From Streptomyces lucensis JCM 4490 (GTDB lineage: Bacteria > Actinomycetota > Actinomycetes > Streptomycetales > Streptomycetaceae): 64,000 nt of DNA. Each line of letters begins with the position of its first letter. Within the stretch, counting starts at the first letter, position 1. Position numbers and translations under genes: made by a program. Below, piece by piece: positions 41,562-50,499 of this stretch. The stretch is from the NCBI RefSeq assembly GCF_014650035.1, contig NZ_BMUE01000002.1, positions 124,001-188,000 of the forward strand, written 5' to 3'. The notes beneath the pieces are model-generated. The model ran no database searches and had not been told where the DNA came from. It was given only the letters and a program-made list of their open reading frames with translations.

Positions 41562-43499
41562 CTACGGCACCCTGACCCACTGCGCCTTGGAGGGCGTCCC
41601 CCGGGCGTCGTCCACGAACAGCATGTACCAGCCGGACTGCACCAGGTTCCGGTTCCTCGGCACCGTGACCGTGATCCTGTCACCGGACGCCTTGAAGTCC
41701 AGGGCGATGGACCGCTGGTCCACGTCCGTCACGTGCGTCGAGGCGCTGGGCCGGATCAGCCGCACCTTCTTCACGGCCGCCGCGTGCTCGGAGGTGAACG
41801 TCCCCGAGGCGCCGCGGGCGATCGTCCGCGGGCCGCCGCTCAGCGTGGGCCGTGAGTCCCGGTACAGGTAGGGCGGCGTGTAGATCTCGATCCGCTGCTC
41901 GAACGTGCCCGGCTTCGTGCCGGCCGCGTCCGCGTACAGCGAGTCGGACCCGAAGAACATCACGCGTCCGTCCGGCAGCAGGATCGACCCGGAGTGGTAG
42001 TTCCGGCCCACCAGCGGATCGGCGACCGAGGTGAAGGTGCCGCTGTCCGGGTGGTACAGCCGGGCCTGCAGGATGTTCGAGTCCCCGCGCCCCCGGTAGT
42101 CCTCCGAGCCGCCGGACACCAGCACGGTGTCGTCGGGCAGGATGGAGGTCTGCGGATACCTGGTCCCCTTCGCCAGTGCGGGCCCGTCCACGAACTTCGG
42201 GTTCCTGGCCTTCAGGTCGATGATCCGGGTCTTCCTGCTCGACCGCTTCGACTCGCCGACCCCGCCGCCGCCGACGACCATGAACCTCTCGTCCTGGGCC
42301 GGAGGCAGCATCACGGTCCCGGACGTCTCCATCAGGTCGGCGTCACCGAGCCCGGGCAGCTTGGTGAACCTGTTCGTGCCGACGTCCCAGATGCCGGGTT
42401 CCCGGCCGACGTCGTCCGGTCCGTAGCCCGCGTTGGAGCCCGAGTAGAAGATCTTCCCGTTCTGCGTCAGGAACAGCGCGGGGTAGGTCGGGAACCGGCG
42501 GAGCTTGCGGGTGTAGGCCCACTTCCCGGTCTTCGGGTCGAAGATCTCGTTCTTGCCCGGGACCAGCTGCCCGATGTCGTCCAGCCCGGAGACGCTGAGG
42601 ACCCGGCCGTCCGACAGCGTGGTGAGCGTCGGGTACCAGCGGGCCTCGTTCATCGGGTCGACCTTGATGTACCGCTCGGCGACCGGATCGAACTCGTAGG
42701 CGTCGCGGATGCCCTGGAAGTCCTTCTTGTCCAGGGCGAGTTTCTGGGCGATGCCGTAGGTGTTGCGGGCGTCGGCGCCCGTCAGCCCCTGGACGCGGTA
42801 GTTGTCCTGGGTGCCGGTCTCGTACCTGGCCCCGCTCTTCCGCGCCTCCACGTAGATGCGGCCGAGTCCCGGGTCGTTGCGCAGGAAGGCGCCGGTGTCC
42901 GGGTCGTAGACCTTCTTGGCGCGCGGCACCAGCACCGGGTCCTTGGAGACGAACGTCCTGCCGTTGCTCCTGCCGGTGAACCTGGTGCCTGCGGGCAGCG
43001 TGATCGGCTTGTCGGGGTTCTCGTTGTGGACGATGATCAGGCCGCCGGCCTTGGTGACGTCGCCCTTGAGCTTCTCGTACCGCTTGGTGCCGCCCGCGAT
43101 GAGCAGCTTGCCGTCGGCCAGCTGGGTGTGGCCGGTGCAGAACAGGTCGCTGGGCGTGGGGATCTTCTTGATCGTGCCCTTGACCGGGTCCCAGAGCCGG
43201 GTGTCGAACCTCTTCCTGTCGAAGTTGGCCTGGTTGTTGCCCGACCCGGCGACCAGCAGCACCTTGCCGGTGTGCAGCAGTGCCGCGTGGATGGTGTTCT
43301 GCCGGTACTCCTTCGGGAACCGGACGATGTCCCAGTGGCCGTTCGCGGCCTTGTACTCCGCCTTGTTGATCTTGTACTGGTGGTACTGCGCGGTGCCGAA
43401 GCGGTAGAGCCACGGCCCGTTCATCCCGGCGAGCGCGATGACCACCGCCGCACCCGTCGTGAGCCGACGGGCGCGACGGCGGCCGGCCTGGTCCTTCAT
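41562..43499 (-). CDS. glxA: Copper radical oxidase GlxA
   Basis: A 645-residue mononuclear copper oxidase of the galactose-oxidase/glyoxal-oxidase family that works with CslA at hyphal tips. An N-terminal signal anchor (TTGAAVVIALAGMNGPW) keeps it outside the membrane. Cys121 (DLFCTGH) and Tyr289 (ARWYPTL) are placed to form the Tyr-Cys cofactor, with Trp288 beside it. By analogy with galactose oxidase, Tyr501-His502 and His589 complete the copper site. Kelch repeats fill the middle, and an E-set domain (about 550-645) closes the protein. The ATG overlaps the cslA stop (ATGA). Confidence 0.95.
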   Translation of the reverse strand: MKDQAGRRRARRLTTGAAVVIALAGMNGPWLYRFGTAQYHQYKINKAEYKAANGHWDIVRFPKEYRQNTIHAALLHTGKVLLVAGSGNNQANFDRKRFDTRLWDPVKGTIKKIPTPSDLFCTGHTQLADGKLLIAGGTKRYEKLKGDVTKAGGLIIVHNENPDKPITLPAGTRFTGRSNGRTFVSKDPVLVPRAKKVYDPDTGAFLRNDPGLGRIYVEARKSGARYETGTQDNYRVQGLTGADARNTYGIAQKLALDKKDFQGIRDAYEFDPVAERYIKVDPMNEARWYPTLTTLSDGRVLSVSGLDDIGQLVPGKNEIFDPKTGKWAYTRKLRRFPTYPALFLTQNGKIFYSGSNAGYGPDDVGREPGIWDVGTNRFTKLPGLGDADLMETSGTVMLPPAQDERFMVVGGGGVGESKRSSRKTRIIDLKARNPKFVDGPALAKGTRYPQTSILPDDTVLVSGGSEDYRGRGDSNILQARLYHPDSGTFTSVADPLVGRNYHSGSILLPDGRVMFFGSDSLYADAAGTKPGTFEQRIEIYTPPYLYRDSRPTLSGGPRTIARGASGTFTSEHAAAVKKVRLIRPSASTHVTDVDQRSIALDFKASGDRITVTVPRNRNLVQSGWYMLFVDDARGTPSKAQWVRVP

Positions 43500-45553
43500 T
43501 CCTCACGTCCCCCAAGTCCGCCAAGGGCTTCCCGCACGGCCTGCTCACCGTGCCCGTCCGGGGCTCCGCCCGGTCCGCCGCGCGAATGCGCCCAGCTGGG
43601 CCGTGGCCGCCGCGGGGGCCGGGCCGTGTGCCGCTCCCGCGGCCGCGCCGCCACCGCGTCCCGCGGCTGCGCCACCGCAGGGGCCGGGGCCGGGGCCGGG
43701 GGCGGGGGAGGGGGTGGGGCGGGGACCGGGGCGGGCGTGTCCGCCGCGCGTGCGGTCCGCTTCCGCGCCCGCCGCGTCTCGTGACGCCAGGCGACGACCG
43801 GGAACGCCGTGACGAGCATGGCGAACGCGGCCCAGGTCACCATCGCCGGGTGGAAGTGCCCGAGGGCGAATCCGGCGACGACGGACGCGCCGAAGACCCC
43901 GATGAAGTACCAGTGGTACCGGAAGGTGGCGAACCAGGTGTCCGGGCTCGCCGAATCACCCTTGGGGGTGACCACGAACCTGCTCTTGCGGCGCAGCAGG
44001 GAGTCGATGAGCGCCTTCGCGTACAGCGGCGCGGACAGGGCCGACATCACCATGCCGGCCACGCCGCCGGAGCCCTCCGGCTCGTGCGGGGAGACGTTGT
44101 GCCGCCGGTTCCAGACGTACAGGCCGATCTGCAGGGCGGAGGCGTTGCCGTAGAGCATCAGCCACACGGTCGGGTCGATGTTCACGCCCGACGCGCCCAG
44201 GCCCAGGAACAGTGCGCAACTCAGAGCGGCGAGAAGCCAGTTGAGGGCGGACACCGGATAGAAGACGATCATCATCGTGTAGTTGAGGAGCCGGCCCGGC
44301 GGCAGCGAGAACCAGCCCTTCCAGTACTGCTTGAGGATCGTCTCGTACGTGCCCCGCGACCAGCGCATCTGCTGGGTGAAGAAGTCGGTCCAGGCGGCGG
44401 GGCCCTCACCGACGGCGAGGACGTCCGGGGTGTACACCGACTTCCACTTGCGGCCGGTGACCGGGTTCTCGGCCCGGTGCATCTCGAAGCCGGTGGCCAT
44501 GTCCTCGGTGATCGAGTCGTAGAGGCCGCCGATCTGCTTGAGCGCCCTGATCCGTACGGCGTTGGAGGTGCCGACGAACATCGGGGCGCCGTAGCGGTTC
44601 CCGGCGCGCTGGATCAGGGCGTGGAAGAGGAACTGCTGGGACTCGGCGGCCTTGGTGACGAAGTTGTCGTAGTTGCCGTAGACCTGCGGGCCGATGACGA
44701 AGCCGACGTCCGGGTCGCGGAAGTAGCCGAGCATCCGCTCCAGGTAGTTGGGCAGCGGGACGTGGTCGGTGTCGACCGAGGCGAAGAGGTCGTAGTCGTC
44801 GCCGTGCGCCGCCAGCCAGGCGTTGTAGTTGCCGTGCTTGGTCCTGGCGCGGTGCGGGCCCGAGGGCCGGTTCCACTCGGCGACGCCCTTGCGGGAGAAG
44901 TGGTGCACGCCGAGCCGGGCGCAGACCTCCTTGACGGCCGGGTCGTCGCCCTCGTCCAGCAGCCACACGTGCACCAGCCCCCGGTGGCGCACCCGTACCG
45001 CCGCCTCCAGCGTCTTCGTCACCATCGCCAGCGGCTCCTTGCCGGGCACGAAGGAGGTGAGGAAGGCGACGCGGGTGCCGGCCTCGGGCACCACCGGGAC
45101 GGGGTCGCGGGCGACGAGCGTGGCGTGCGCGTTGGACAGCACGTTCACGCAGCGGAAGAACTCGATCAGGCCGATCGAGACGAGCATGACGACGTCCAGC
45201 GCCGGCAGGTAGCCGTGGGCCGGGTGGTCGCGTTCGGTCCAGTGCGCCGGCTGGAGCAGCCAGAACAGCAGCACCAGGGAGAGCACCGGGGCCGCGCCCA
45301 GCATCAGCGCGGCGCGTACGCGGTGCGGCTCCTGCGAGAGCAGCGAGCGGTACCGCACCCGGTACGGCTGTGCCGGGTCGGGCTGGGTGAGGGGGCCCGC
45401 GAGCCGGCTGTGGTGCTCGTAGTCGTATCTGGGCAGGCTCTTCCTGATCCTGCGGAACTGTCCCGTCCGGTGGCCGGTGGCCCCGGGTCGTGCCGCCTGC
45501 GACGGGTCCTTGTGAGCATGGTCGGGTTCGGCGCCGGATGGCGTCGACGTCAT
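43496..45553 (-). CDS. cslA: Cellulose synthase-like glycosyltransferase CslA
   Basis: A 685-residue processive family 2 glycosyltransferase that makes a beta-glucan at growing hyphal tips. Two membrane spans precede the catalytic domain, which has DEGDDP, the D-x-D motif in VDTDH, ITEDMATGFEMH (base) and QQMRWSRG (QxxRW). Several spans form the export channel after it. The C-terminal 90 residues are Pro/Ala/Arg-rich. No PilZ domain is seen, unlike bacterial BcsA, so direct c-di-GMP control is unlikely. The ATG at 45553 has GGGGGAAAG upstream. It is the first gene of the cslA-glxA operon. Confidence 0.95.
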   Translation of the reverse strand: MTSTPSGAEPDHAHKDPSQAARPGATGHRTGQFRRIRKSLPRYDYEHHSRLAGPLTQPDPAQPYRVRYRSLLSQEPHRVRAALMLGAAPVLSLVLLFWLLQPAHWTERDHPAHGYLPALDVVMLVSIGLIEFFRCVNVLSNAHATLVARDPVPVVPEAGTRVAFLTSFVPGKEPLAMVTKTLEAAVRVRHRGLVHVWLLDEGDDPAVKEVCARLGVHHFSRKGVAEWNRPSGPHRARTKHGNYNAWLAAHGDDYDLFASVDTDHVPLPNYLERMLGYFRDPDVGFVIGPQVYGNYDNFVTKAAESQQFLFHALIQRAGNRYGAPMFVGTSNAVRIRALKQIGGLYDSITEDMATGFEMHRAENPVTGRKWKSVYTPDVLAVGEGPAAWTDFFTQQMRWSRGTYETILKQYWKGWFSLPPGRLLNYTMMIVFYPVSALNWLLAALSCALFLGLGASGVNIDPTVWLMLYGNASALQIGLYVWNRRHNVSPHEPEGSGGVAGMVMSALSAPLYAKALIDSLLRRKSRFVVTPKGDSASPDTWFATFRYHWYFIGVFGASVVAGFALGHFHPAMVTWAAFAMLVTAFPVVAWRHETRRARKRTARAADTPAPVPAPPPPPPPAPAPAPAVAQPRDAVAARPRERHTARPPRRPRPSWAHSRGGPGGAPDGHGEQAVREALGGLGGREE

Positions 45554-45711
45554 GAGTCTTTCCCCCCACGCGCCGGCCGGCGCGTGTTCCTGTCGTTCGC
45601 TTCCGTCCGGCCGGCCCCCCTTGGCCCGCGCGCACGGAAAGCAGCGGTGAGTTTCGCGGTCATCGCGTCCTACCCACCCTGTAGACAGGGGACGGCGACC
45701 TTCCGGTTGCA

Positions 45712-45731
45712 CGCCGCCGCCCTCGGCGGCG
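45712..45731 (-). terminator. Possible terminator after the GntR gene
   Basis: CGCCGCCG and CGGCGGCG form an 8-bp stem with a four-base loop, starting three bases after the GntR stop. It has no T-run on the minus strand, so the call is weak. Confidence 0.4.
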
Positions 45732-45734
45732 CTT

Positions 45735-46406
45735 TCAGCCGGAGAGGCGGGTGCGGATGTTGCCGAAGTGGTCCCTTATGGCCTCCTCCGCCCGCAGCAC
45801 GTCACCGGACCGGACCGCGTCCAGGATCTCCCGGTGCTGGCGGCAGGTGACCCGCGGATCCTGCGGCACGTCCACCAGATCCCGCTGCACCCGGTGGAAG
45901 GCGTCCCAGAACGCCTCCAGCACCTCGCTCAGCAGCACGTTGTCCAGCCCCCGGTAGAGGGTGGCGTGAAAGGCGCGGTCGGTCTCGGCGAGGCCGGCCC
46001 CTTGCGCGGCCTCCTGTTCCATACGGTCCACGAGCGCGTCCAGTTCAACGAGGTCCGCCTCGGGCAGCCGGCCTGCCAGCCGGGACACCAGCCCGGTCTC
46101 CACGGCCTCGCGCAGCTCCAGCAGCCGCAGCAGGGAGTCCTCGCCGCGGTAGTGCCCGGCGACGGTGCGGAAGGCCAGACCCTCGATCATCGGGGCGAAC
46201 GACATCGAGCCGACGTAGGTGCCGAAACCGTGCCGGATCTCCACGATGCCCATCGCCTGCAGCGCCTTCAGCGCCTCCCGCACCGAGTTCCGGCTGGCCC
46301 CCAGGTGCTCCATCAGCTCGGGCTCGGTCGGCAGCGGGGCGCCCGAGGGCAGCCGCCGGTCGACGATCAGCTTCTTGATCTGCTCCTGGAGGTCCCGCGC
46401 TGCCAT
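45735..46406 (-). CDS. GntR-family (FadR subgroup) transcriptional regulator
   Basis: A 223-residue regulator. Residues 5-70 are the GntR winged helix (IKKLIVDRRLPSGAPLPTEPELMEHLGASRNSVREALKAL). Residues 90-215 are the all-helical FCD ligand domain with metal-binding Asp/His positions (LLRLLELREAVETGLV, DRAFHATLY, QHREILDAVRSGD). FadR-type members sense carboxylic acids. It lies upstream of cslA in the same direction with a 180-base gap, and whether it controls the csl genes is unknown. The ATG at 46406 is preferred, because a longer frame start would read into the terminator of the tRNA. Confidence 0.9.
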   Translation of the reverse strand: MAARDLQEQIKKLIVDRRLPSGAPLPTEPELMEHLGASRNSVREALKALQAMGIVEIRHGFGTYVGSMSFAPMIEGLAFRTVAGHYRGEDSLLRLLELREAVETGLVSRLAGRLPEADLVELDALVDRMEQEAAQGAGLAETDRAFHATLYRGLDNVLLSEVLEAFWDAFHRVQRDLVDVPQDPRVTCRQHREILDAVRSGDVLRAEEAIRDHFGNIRTRLSG

Positions 46407-46474
46407 GGCGAGAGGGTATCCGGCCAATCGGGGGAGGGCGCGGTTCCGGGCCACGCGGACCCTCGGACATGCGA

Positions 46475-46502
46475 AAGGCCCCCCGCTCACGCGAGGGGCC
46501 TT
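46475..46502 (-). terminator. Terminator downstream of tRNA-Lys copy 1
   Basis: AAGGCCCCCCGC and GCGAGGGGCCTT pair over 12 positions with one mismatch and a short loop. It begins nine bases after the 3' end of the tRNA on the minus strand. Confidence 0.75.
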
Positions 46503-46510
46503 CCGGTCGG

Positions 46511-46584
46511 TGCGCCGCCAGGGACTCGAACCCCGGACCCGCTGATTAAGAGTCAGCTGCTCTAACCAACTGAGCTAGCGGCGC
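46511..46584 (-). tRNA. tRNA-Lys (anticodon CUU), copy 1
   Basis: A 74-base tRNA. The acceptor is GCGCCGC/GCGGCGC with discriminator A, the D-arm TAGCTCAGTTGGTTAGAGCA, the anticodon loop CTCTTAA giving CTT, and the T-loop GGTTCGAGTCC. CCA is not encoded. The sequence is identical to the copies at 50426 and 61353. Confidence 0.97.
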
Positions 46585-46780
46585 CTGCTGACGAAGAGAA
46601 CTCTACCTGACCGGGGAGGGTGCTCCCGACACCTGGAGGTGGCGCGGAAGGGGCCGGATGGGGCCGGATGGGGCTCGCGTACATCATTCGGACCGTCAGC
46701 ATGCGTACACCGGGGACAGTTGTGAAACTGATCAACGTGCACGCTCGCGGACAAAACCACCCGAATGTGAGGCAGATCGC

Positions 46781-47800
46781 ATGACCACTCCGGCGTTCGA
46801 GGACTTCGTTCCCGCGAGCGACTGTGACTGCCCCGGCTGTGTCCAGGGGCGCCGGCTGGGCCCCCGCCCGTCGCCCCGCCGTTTCGGCGGCCACCCGGCA
46901 GGCCGGGGCATCGTGATCGTCGCCGCCGCGTCCGCCGCCCTCGGCGCGGTGCCCCCGGCCGCGTCCGCCGCCCCCGGTCAGTCCCCGCACCGGCAGGCGG
47001 ATCCCGGAGACGACGGGCCCGCCACCCCCCAGGGCGCCAAGTCCCCGCTGCACGGCACGGCGGCCAAGCCCGGCACGGTGCCCATTCCGGCCACCACCAG
47101 GACCGCGATCATCAACCGGGCCAAGCTCTGGGTGGCCGCGAAGGTGCCGTACAGCATGACCGCCTACTGGTCCGACGGTTACCGGCAGGACTGCTCGGGC
47201 TACGTCTCCATGGCCTGGGGCCTGCCCGGCAACGAGTGGACCGGCAGCCTCGGCGAGTTCGGCACGAAGATCACCAAGGAGGAGCTGCAGCCCGGCGACA
47301 TCCTGCTGTACCACAACCCGGACAACCCCGAGAGCGGCTCCCACGTGGTGATCTTCGGCGGCTGGACCGACTACACGCACACCTACTACACGGTCTACGA
47401 GCAGACACCCCCGCACACCCGGACGCAGACCACGCCCTACCCCTACTGGAACCACACCGACAAGTACGTCCCCTACCGCTACAAGGGCGTGCCCGCGGCG
47501 GTCGCGGACCCGCGAGCGGCCCGGAAGGCGGCGGGCGCCGCGGGGCCGGCACCGCACGCGGTGCCCGGCTATCCGGGCCGCGGCTTCTTCCGGCCGGGGG
47601 CGGTCAACGACCACGTCACCCGGCTCGGCGCCCAGCTGGTGAGAAGAGGCTTCGGCAGGTACTACGCCACGGGTCCCGGCCCGCGCTGGGGCGAGGCGGA
47701 CCGGCGCGCCGTGGAGGCGTTCCAGCGCACCCAGGGCTGGCGGGGCGGCGCGGCGGACGGCTACCCCGGACCGGAGACGTGGCGGCGGCTGTTCGCCTGA
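46781..47800 (+). CDS. Secreted NlpC/P60-type hydrolase with peptidoglycan-binding domain
   Basis: A 339-residue exported protein. Residues 1-65 are an unusual leader with DCDCPGCVQGRR before the hydrophobic segment (GIVIVAAASAALGAVPPAASA). The NlpC/P60-like domain (about 105-240) shows the nucleophile in RQDCSGYVSMAWGLPG and the His in GSHVVIFGG. The last 70 residues are a peptidoglycan-binding domain (QLVRRGFGRYY, AVEAFQRTQGW, DGYPGPETWRRLF). It probably remodels the cell wall. ATG at 46781 lacks a strong ribosome binding site. Confidence 0.8.
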   Translation: MTTPAFEDFVPASDCDCPGCVQGRRLGPRPSPRRFGGHPAGRGIVIVAAASAALGAVPPAASAAPGQSPHRQADPGDDGPATPQGAKSPLHGTAAKPGTVPIPATTRTAIINRAKLWVAAKVPYSMTAYWSDGYRQDCSGYVSMAWGLPGNEWTGSLGEFGTKITKEELQPGDILLYHNPDNPESGSHVVIFGGWTDYTHTYYTVYEQTPPHTRTQTTPYPYWNHTDKYVPYRYKGVPAAVADPRAARKAAGAAGPAPHAVPGYPGRGFFRPGAVNDHVTRLGAQLVRRGFGRYYATGPGPRWGEADRRAVEAFQRTQGWRGGAADGYPGPETWRRLFA

Positions 47801-47879
47801 CCGGCGCCCGTCCCGCGACAGCTCCCGTACATCCCACCCCCCGTTCATGACGCGTCTGGCGCGGAGGCTGGAGGCACGC

Positions 47880-49013
47880 ATGAGTACGACCACGTCACAC
47901 ACCCCACCCGTACCCGAGGGACGGCCGGAGGGCGCCGCGGGTGCGGGCACCCGCCCGGCCCGGCTGATCCAGAACGAGACCACCACCGAGATCCCCGTCC
48001 ACCTGCTGTTCCGGGACGACCCCGACCCGGTGGCGGTGCCGCTCAGGCCCGCCGTGGTGGGCCGCCGCCAGGGCACCGGCGAACAGCCGCGCCACAGGCG
48101 CCCGGTGCCGGTGCGCCGACGGCCCCTCCCGCAGGTCGACCCGGAACTGGCGGAGCGCCCGGGGCGGGTGCTGCCCGGGGCGGCCGGACTGCTCGCGGGG
48201 GCCTGCGGGCTCACCGGATGCCTCGCCACCACCTGGTGGGCGGGACTGCTCCCGCCGGTCCTGGCCGGGGCGCTGTGCCTGCCGGCCGGGGCGGGCGCGG
48301 GCCTCGGTCCGGCCCAGTGGGCGGCGTACGCCGGGGCCGGTGCGCTCGGGATCTGCGGCTTCGGCGGGCTGGCCCGGGGGCGGACCGGGCGGGCCTGGGT
48401 GCTCGGCCTGTTCGGCCGGTACCGGGGGACCGTGCGGCGCACCGGGCTGCTGTGGGTGAATCCGCTGGTGCTGCGGCGGCGGGTGGACGTGCGGCTGCGG
48501 CACTGGCGCAGCGAGGCGATGGCCGCGACGGATCCCGACGGCATGGCGCTGCGGGTGGTGGTGATGGTGGTGTGGCGGGTGCGGGACACCGCGCGGGCCC
48601 TGCTCGGCATCGAGGACCACGAGACGTACCTGCGCGAGTGCGTGGAGGCGGCGCTGGCCCGGGTGCCGGTGGAGCCGGCCGGGGGGACGCGGGGCGGGGT
48701 GACGGCGGCGGGGGACGCGCTGACCCGGCTGGTGGCGGAGGAGGCCGGGGGCGTCGGCGTGGAGGTGTTCTCGGTGCAGCCCGTCCGGGTGGAGTACGCC
48801 CCCGAGGTCGCCGCCGTGATGAACCGGCGCCGGATCGCCGCGCTGGACGCCCGGCAGCGGGCCAGCATGCTCAGCTCGGTCGTCGACTCGGTGGAGGACA
48901 CGGTGACCCGGCTGACCGTGCGCGGACTGGTCGAACTGGACGACTACGAGCGCAAGGTGCTGGTCCGTGACCTGACGGTGGCGTTCTGCTCGGGGCGCGC
49001 GGAGCCGGTCTGA
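47880..49013 (+). CDS. SPFH/Band 7-like membrane protein
   Basis: A 377-residue protein. A disordered Pro/Arg-rich N-terminus is followed by three hydrophobic segments (GAAGLLAGACGLTGCLATTW, LLPPVLAGALCLPAGAG, AAYAGAGALGICGFGGLA). The C-terminal half has the SPFH pattern: GLLWVNPLVLRRRVDVRLRHW, DPDGMALRVVVMVVWRV, and a helix with MNRRRIAALDARQRASMLSSVVDSVEDTV. The ATG at 47880 follows GGAGG. Such proteins scaffold membrane microdomains. In S. coelicolor I recall a similar gene between the csl locus and the monooxygenase gene, as here. Confidence 0.72.
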   Translation: MSTTTSHTPPVPEGRPEGAAGAGTRPARLIQNETTTEIPVHLLFRDDPDPVAVPLRPAVVGRRQGTGEQPRHRRPVPVRRRPLPQVDPELAERPGRVLPGAAGLLAGACGLTGCLATTWWAGLLPPVLAGALCLPAGAGAGLGPAQWAAYAGAGALGICGFGGLARGRTGRAWVLGLFGRYRGTVRRTGLLWVNPLVLRRRVDVRLRHWRSEAMAATDPDGMALRVVVMVVWRVRDTARALLGIEDHETYLRECVEAALARVPVEPAGGTRGGVTAAGDALTRLVAEEAGGVGVEVFSVQPVRVEYAPEVAAVMNRRRIAALDARQRASMLSSVVDSVEDTVTRLTVRGLVELDDYERKVLVRDLTVAFCSGRAEPV

Positions 49014-49077
49014 GGAGGCTTCCGGGCCGGAGGTGTGATTGGTATGGACATGTTCAACTCGTGGCAATAATCTGACA

Positions 49078-49093
49078 CTTGGTCTAGACCTAC
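49078..49093 (+). promoter_or_regulatory. DasR-like operator in front of the AA10 gene
   Basis: CTTGGTCTAGACCTAC contains an uninterrupted 11-bp core TGGTCTAGACC, and the 12-mer TGGTCTAGACCT matches the element repeated in Streptomyces chitinase promoters. It lies 49 bases upstream of the ATG and just after a possible -10 (CAATAAT at 49065), where a repressor could block initiation. Confidence 0.75.
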
Positions 49094-49141
49094 CTCCCTG
49101 CACAGCTCACCGAACTCCCCACGTTCCCGAGGAGCGGCAGC

Positions 49142-49747
49142 ATGCGTACCAGGACCAAGTTGTCCGCGGCCGTACTGGGTGCGGCGACCGCCGGAGCCTT
49201 CGCGCTCTCCACCGGCGGCGCCAGCGGGCACGGCTACACCGACCTCCCCATCAGCAGGCAGAAGCTCTGCCAGAACGGCACCGTGACGAACTGCGGCCAG
49301 ATCCAGTGGGAGCCGCAGAGCGTCGAGGGCCCCAAGGGCTTCCCGGCCGCCGGACCCGCCGACGGCCAGCTCTGCAACGCCGGCCTGGGCCAGTTCTCCC
49401 AGCTCAGCTCGCCGAGGACACCGTCCGGCGCGGCCTGGCCCACCACGCGGGTGACGGGCGGCCAGACGTACACCTTCCGCTGGCAGTTCACGGCCATGCA
49501 CGCCACCACGGACTTCAAGTACTACGTCACCAAGCCGGGCTGGAACCAGAGCCACGCCCTCGCCCGCTCGGACCTCAACCTCACCCCGTTCCTGACGGTG
49601 CCGTACAACGGGCAGCGCCCGCCGGCCACGCTCAGCCACAGCGGCACCCTGCCGGCCGGCCTGAGCGGACACCACGTCATCCTCGCGGTGTGGACGATCG
49701 CGGACACGGGCAACGCGTTCTACGCCTGCTCCGACGTCACCTTCTGA
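49142..49747 (+). CDS. lpmP: AA10 lytic polysaccharide monooxygenase
   Basis: A secreted copper enzyme (201 aa) that oxidatively cleaves chitin or cellulose-like chains. A signal peptide ends at SG, making His30 (HGYTDLP) the mature N-terminus. The second copper ligand is His120 (FTAMHATTDF). Other AA10 parts are PISRQKLCQNG, IQWEPQSVEGPKGFP and WTIADTGNAFYACSDV. There is no carbohydrate-binding module. It stands 3.6 kb from cslA, as I recall for lpmP of S. coelicolor, which acts on apical glycan and chitin. A DasR-like box just upstream links it to GlcNAc metabolism. Confidence 0.9.
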   Translation: MRTRTKLSAAVLGAATAGAFALSTGGASGHGYTDLPISRQKLCQNGTVTNCGQIQWEPQSVEGPKGFPAAGPADGQLCNAGLGQFSQLSSPRTPSGAAWPTTRVTGGQTYTFRWQFTAMHATTDFKYYVTKPGWNQSHALARSDLNLTPFLTVPYNGQRPPATLSHSGTLPAGLSGHHVILAVWTIADTGNAFYACSDVTF

Positions 49748-49865
49748 GCCCCGTTCCGGTACGGCTCGGAAACTGAGGTTCCCTTGAGGCCGACCGCCGC
49801 TACCGCCGGGTAGGTTCACGCCACGCCGATCTGCCTCAGCGGCGCACCGACCTCGGGGGAACCTC

Positions 49866-50330
49866 ATGGAACTGCTCTTCTACGTCGTGCCGTGCCTCAT
49901 GATCGCCGGCTTCGGGTCCGCCGCCTACCTGCTGGTGCGCCGCGCCCGGCGGATCAGCAGGACGTGGCGGCACGGACTGACCGCCGAGGGGCGCTGCCTG
50001 CGGATGTACACGACGACCAGCGGGGGCGGCGGGGACACGTCCGTGCGGACGGCCGTGCACCACGTCTACGAGTTCACCACCCGCGACGGCCGCACCCAGC
50101 GCTTCGAGGAGGAGGACGGCCCCGCGACCGTCATCGAGGGCGACTTCGTCACCGTGCGGTACCTCCCGGAGCAGCCCCAGCGTGCCACCGCGCTCCCGCC
50201 GGCCCAGGGCAGCCTCGCCGTCGGCACCGGCTTCGGGCTGGCCTTCATCGGGGTGTGCGTCGCCTTCTGCACGGTCTTCATCGTCGTGGCCCACGAGATC
50301 TTCACGGAGTCGGCCGGCCTGATGCCGTGA
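49866..50330 (+). CDS. DUF3592-type membrane protein
   Basis: A 154-residue protein with one membrane span near each end (LLFYVVPCLMIAGFGSAAYLLV, GTGFGLAFIGVCVAFCTVFIVV). A beta domain lies between them: GLTAEGRCLRMYTTTSGGG, VHHVYEFTTRDGRTQRFEEEDGPATVIEGDFVTVRYLPEQPQRA, the DUF3592 signature. It has the same layout as the protein at 26896, though the sequences have diverged. The function is unknown. Confidence 0.78.
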   Translation: MELLFYVVPCLMIAGFGSAAYLLVRRARRISRTWRHGLTAEGRCLRMYTTTSGGGGDTSVRTAVHHVYEFTTRDGRTQRFEEEDGPATVIEGDFVTVRYLPEQPQRATALPPAQGSLAVGTGFGLAFIGVCVAFCTVFIVVAHEIFTESAGLMP

Positions 50331-50389
50331 CCCGTGCCGGCCGGCGGCCTCCGCCCGGGGCCGCCCGCCGGCCGGCCCCGGACACGCAG

Positions 50390-50419
50390 AAGGGCCCCTC
50401 ACCTCGGTGAGGGACCCTT
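50390..50419 (-). terminator. Terminator downstream of tRNA-Lys copy 2
   Basis: A 14-position stem (AAGGGCCCCTCACC against GGTGAGGGACCCTT, one mismatch) with a two-base loop, seven bases after the tRNA 3' end on the minus strand. It also lies 59 bases after the convergent DUF3592 gene. Confidence 0.8.
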
Positions 50420-50425
50420 CATCCG

Positions 50426-50499
50426 TGCGCCGCCAGGGACTCGAACCCCGGACCCGCTGATTAAGAGTCAGCTGCTCTAACCAACTGAGCTAGCGGCGC
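50426..50499 (-). tRNA. tRNA-Lys (anticodon CUU), copy 2
   Basis: Identical over all 74 bases to the copy at 46511: acceptor GCGCCGC/GCGGCGC, anticodon CTT. It has its own terminator. Confidence 0.97.

Noticed and set aside
46600..46780. A c-di-AMP (ydaO) riboswitch before the NlpC-type gene, as known for Streptomyces wall hydrolases
   Set aside because: The characteristic conserved blocks of the ydaO aptamer could not be found in the leader.
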